Source of the DNA: Tatlockia sp.
GTDB lineage: Bacteria > Cyanobacteriota > Cyanobacteriia > Cyanobacteriales > Chroococcidiopsidaceae
Direction: 5' to 3'
Length of the DNA stretch: 6,707 nucleotides
Assembly: GCA_013698215.1 (NCBI GenBank)
Contig: JACCVJ010000457.1
Location: forward strand, 1 to 6,707
Shown here: positions 5,554-6,707 of the stretch, piece after piece
Layout: every line of letters begins with the position of its first letter
How positions within the stretch are numbered: position 1 is the first letter of the stretch
The notes under the pieces: model-generated
Seen by the model: only the letters and a program-made list of their open reading frames with translations
Database searches by the model: none
Told to the model about the DNA's origin: nothing
Position numbers and translations under genes: made by a program

Positions 5554-6707
5554 ATGGATAATCTACCTAGTGGGGAGCGCTATCTATATCAGCTTTTCAG
5601 CTTGATTAAAGTTGGACATCTCAAAGTAACTAACCCCCAAGGGCAAGAATTTGACTTTGGCGATAAAAGTTCAACAGTTTCACTACATTTAATCGTGCAT
5701 AAACAAAATACTTACGATCGCGTGTTGACTTTTGGGGCGATGGGGTTTTGTGAGGCTTATATGGAGGGCTGGTGGGATGAAGAATGCGATCGCCTTAGTG
5801 ACTTAATCGGCTTGTTTCATACTAATGGGGTGTATACAAAAGCGCGTAGTCTAATAACCCTGCCTTTAATTGTAAGAGTTGCAACCCAACGCCTGCGGAC
5901 AATGCCGATTTTGATTCAAAACAGCCGCAAAAACGTCCAACACCACTACGACTTAGGCAACGATTTTTATCAGCACTTTCTCGATCCAACGCTAACTTAT
6001 TCCTGCGGTTATCGCCTCAAAGAAACTGACTCTTTAGAACAGATGCAGCTTCAAAAATACGAATTGATTTGTCGCAAACTTGACGTGCAACCGGGAGAAT
6101 CATTAATTGATATTGGTTGCGGTTGGGGAGGAATGTTAATTTATGCCGCAGAGCATTATGGTGTAACGGGGACGGGAATTACACTGAGTGGGGAACAGGC
6201 AAAGTTGGCGATTGAAAGAATTGGGCAAAAAGGACTTAGCGATCGCATCCAAATTATCGTTAAAGATTACCGTGAAGTGCAGGGGCAATACGATAAGTTT
6301 GTCAGCATTGGGATGTTTGAACACGTTGGCAAAGGTAATTTTGCCACTTTTATGCAAGCTACAGCTAAGTTTTTAAAACCTCATGGCATTGGTTTACTGC
6401 ATACGGTTGGTACAAATACTAATGAAAGAAACGGCGCTTGGGTTGATAAATATATTTTTCCAGGGGCGTATGTACCCCAACTTTATGAGATAACGCGAGA
6501 ATTAATGGCAGCAAAATTGTCTGTAGCCCATTGTGAAAACTTGAAGCCTCATTATGCGGAAACTCTTAGGCATTGGAGAAATAATTTTAATGAAAACAGA
6601 AGCAAAATAGCTGCCCTTTCCCCAATCTATAATGAGCGGTTCTTGCGGATGTGGGATCTCTACCTGCAATCGTTTGAGGGAGGGTTTAGGTCTGGTGGAA
6701 TGCAGGT
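5554..6707 (+). CDS. cfa: Cyclopropane-fatty-acyl-phospholipid synthase (3' end cut by window)
   Basis: The enzyme transfers a methylene group from S-adenosylmethionine to cis double bonds of phospholipid acyl chains, making cyclopropane fatty acids at the membrane surface. The window shows 384 codons without a stop. An N-terminal lipid-binding region (about 1-120, with TFGAMGFCEAYMEGWWD at 59-75) precedes the methyltransferase domain (about 125 on). The entry motif VQHHYDLGNDFY is at 128-139 and the SAM-binding loop LIDIGCGWGG at 184-193. Residues matching the E. coli bicarbonate and active-site set are all present: Cys151 (YSCGY), Glu256 (MFEHVG), His283 (LLHTVG) and Tyr334 (KPHYAETL). The last visible residues (FEGGFRSGGMQ) match the region just before the C-terminus of such enzymes, so probably only about 15 to 25 residues are missing. 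Relatives include mycolic-acid cyclopropane synthases and fatty-acid methyltransferases, so the exact product is not proven. Confidence 0.93.
   Translation, partial: MDNLPSGERYLYQLFSLIKVGHLKVTNPQGQEFDFGDKSSTVSLHLIVHKQNTYDRVLTFGAMGFCEAYMEGWWDEECDRLSDLIGLFHTNGVYTKARSLITLPLIVRVATQRLRTMPILIQNSRKNVQHHYDLGNDFYQHFLDPTLTYSCGYRLKETDSLEQMQLQKYELICRKLDVQPGESLIDIGCGWGGMLIYAAEHYGVTGTGITLSGEQAKLAIERIGQKGLSDRIQIIVKDYREVQGQYDKFVSIGMFEHVGKGNFATFMQATAKFLKPHGIGLLHTVGTNTNERNGAWVDKYIFPGAYVPQLYEITRELMAAKLSVAHCENLKPHYAETLRHWRNNFNENRSKIAALSPIYNERFLRMWDLYLQSFEGGFRSGGMQ

Noticed and set aside
6136..6376. Two overlapping open frames on opposite strands
   Set aside because: Both lie within the methyltransferase domain of the cyclopropane synthase and are out of frame or antisense to it.
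1..6707. Mobile element, CRISPR array, toxin-antitoxin or defence system
   Set aside because: No transposase, integrase, spaced repeats, paired small genes or defence domains were seen; the confidently identified proteins are metabolic or stress-related, and the remaining ones show no defence-type features.

Overview
The window looks like a piece of a cyanobacterial chromosome. The HIP1 octamer GCGATCGC occurs nine times in 6.7 kb (starts at 523, 1453, 2978, 3659, 4144, 4546, 5335, 5786 and 6239), where chance would give about 0.1. The glutathione reductase carries the plant/cyanobacterial-type active-site motif, and the small secreted protein at the left edge resembles a family known mainly from cyanobacteria. 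I cannot name the genus. Six protein genes, one tRNA and one clear terminator can be supported. Most of the window is housekeeping or stress-related, and I see no phage, transposon, CRISPR array or defence cassette.

Left part (1-617): a small exported protein (7-366, possibly continuing beyond the left edge) ends at a well-formed intrinsic terminator (390-424). On the opposite strand follows tRNA-Gly(TCC) (427-497). Its 5' leader holds an imperfect palindrome with a HIP1 core (496-530) that touches the first bases of the tRNA.

Middle left (618-2271, + strand): a GNAT-family N-acetyltransferase without any ATG or GTG start, a 400-base non-coding stretch with possible regulatory elements (an NtcA-like box and two inverted repeats), and an unrecognised protein with a C-terminal helix-turn-helix-like segment.

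Middle right (2268-5432, - strand): a tight three-gene operon read leftwards, in the order glutathione reductase (gor), YqiA-like alpha/beta hydrolase, histidinol-phosphate aminotransferase (hisC). The gaps are 3 and 9 bases. The hydrolase starts at TTG, one codon after the gor stop and in the same frame. The hisC stop overlaps the stop of the convergent helix-turn-helix gene through a shared CTAG.

Right part (5433-6707): divergent from gor, across a 121-base spacer, lies a cyclopropane-fatty-acyl-phospholipid synthase gene with a strong Shine-Dalgarno sequence. It has all the expected catalytic residues and is cut by the window edge shortly before its end. Glutathione recycling, membrane-lipid cyclopropanation and a putative cold-inducible exported protein suggest a loose stress-adaptation theme. 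That link is inference from proximity, not evidence of a single system.
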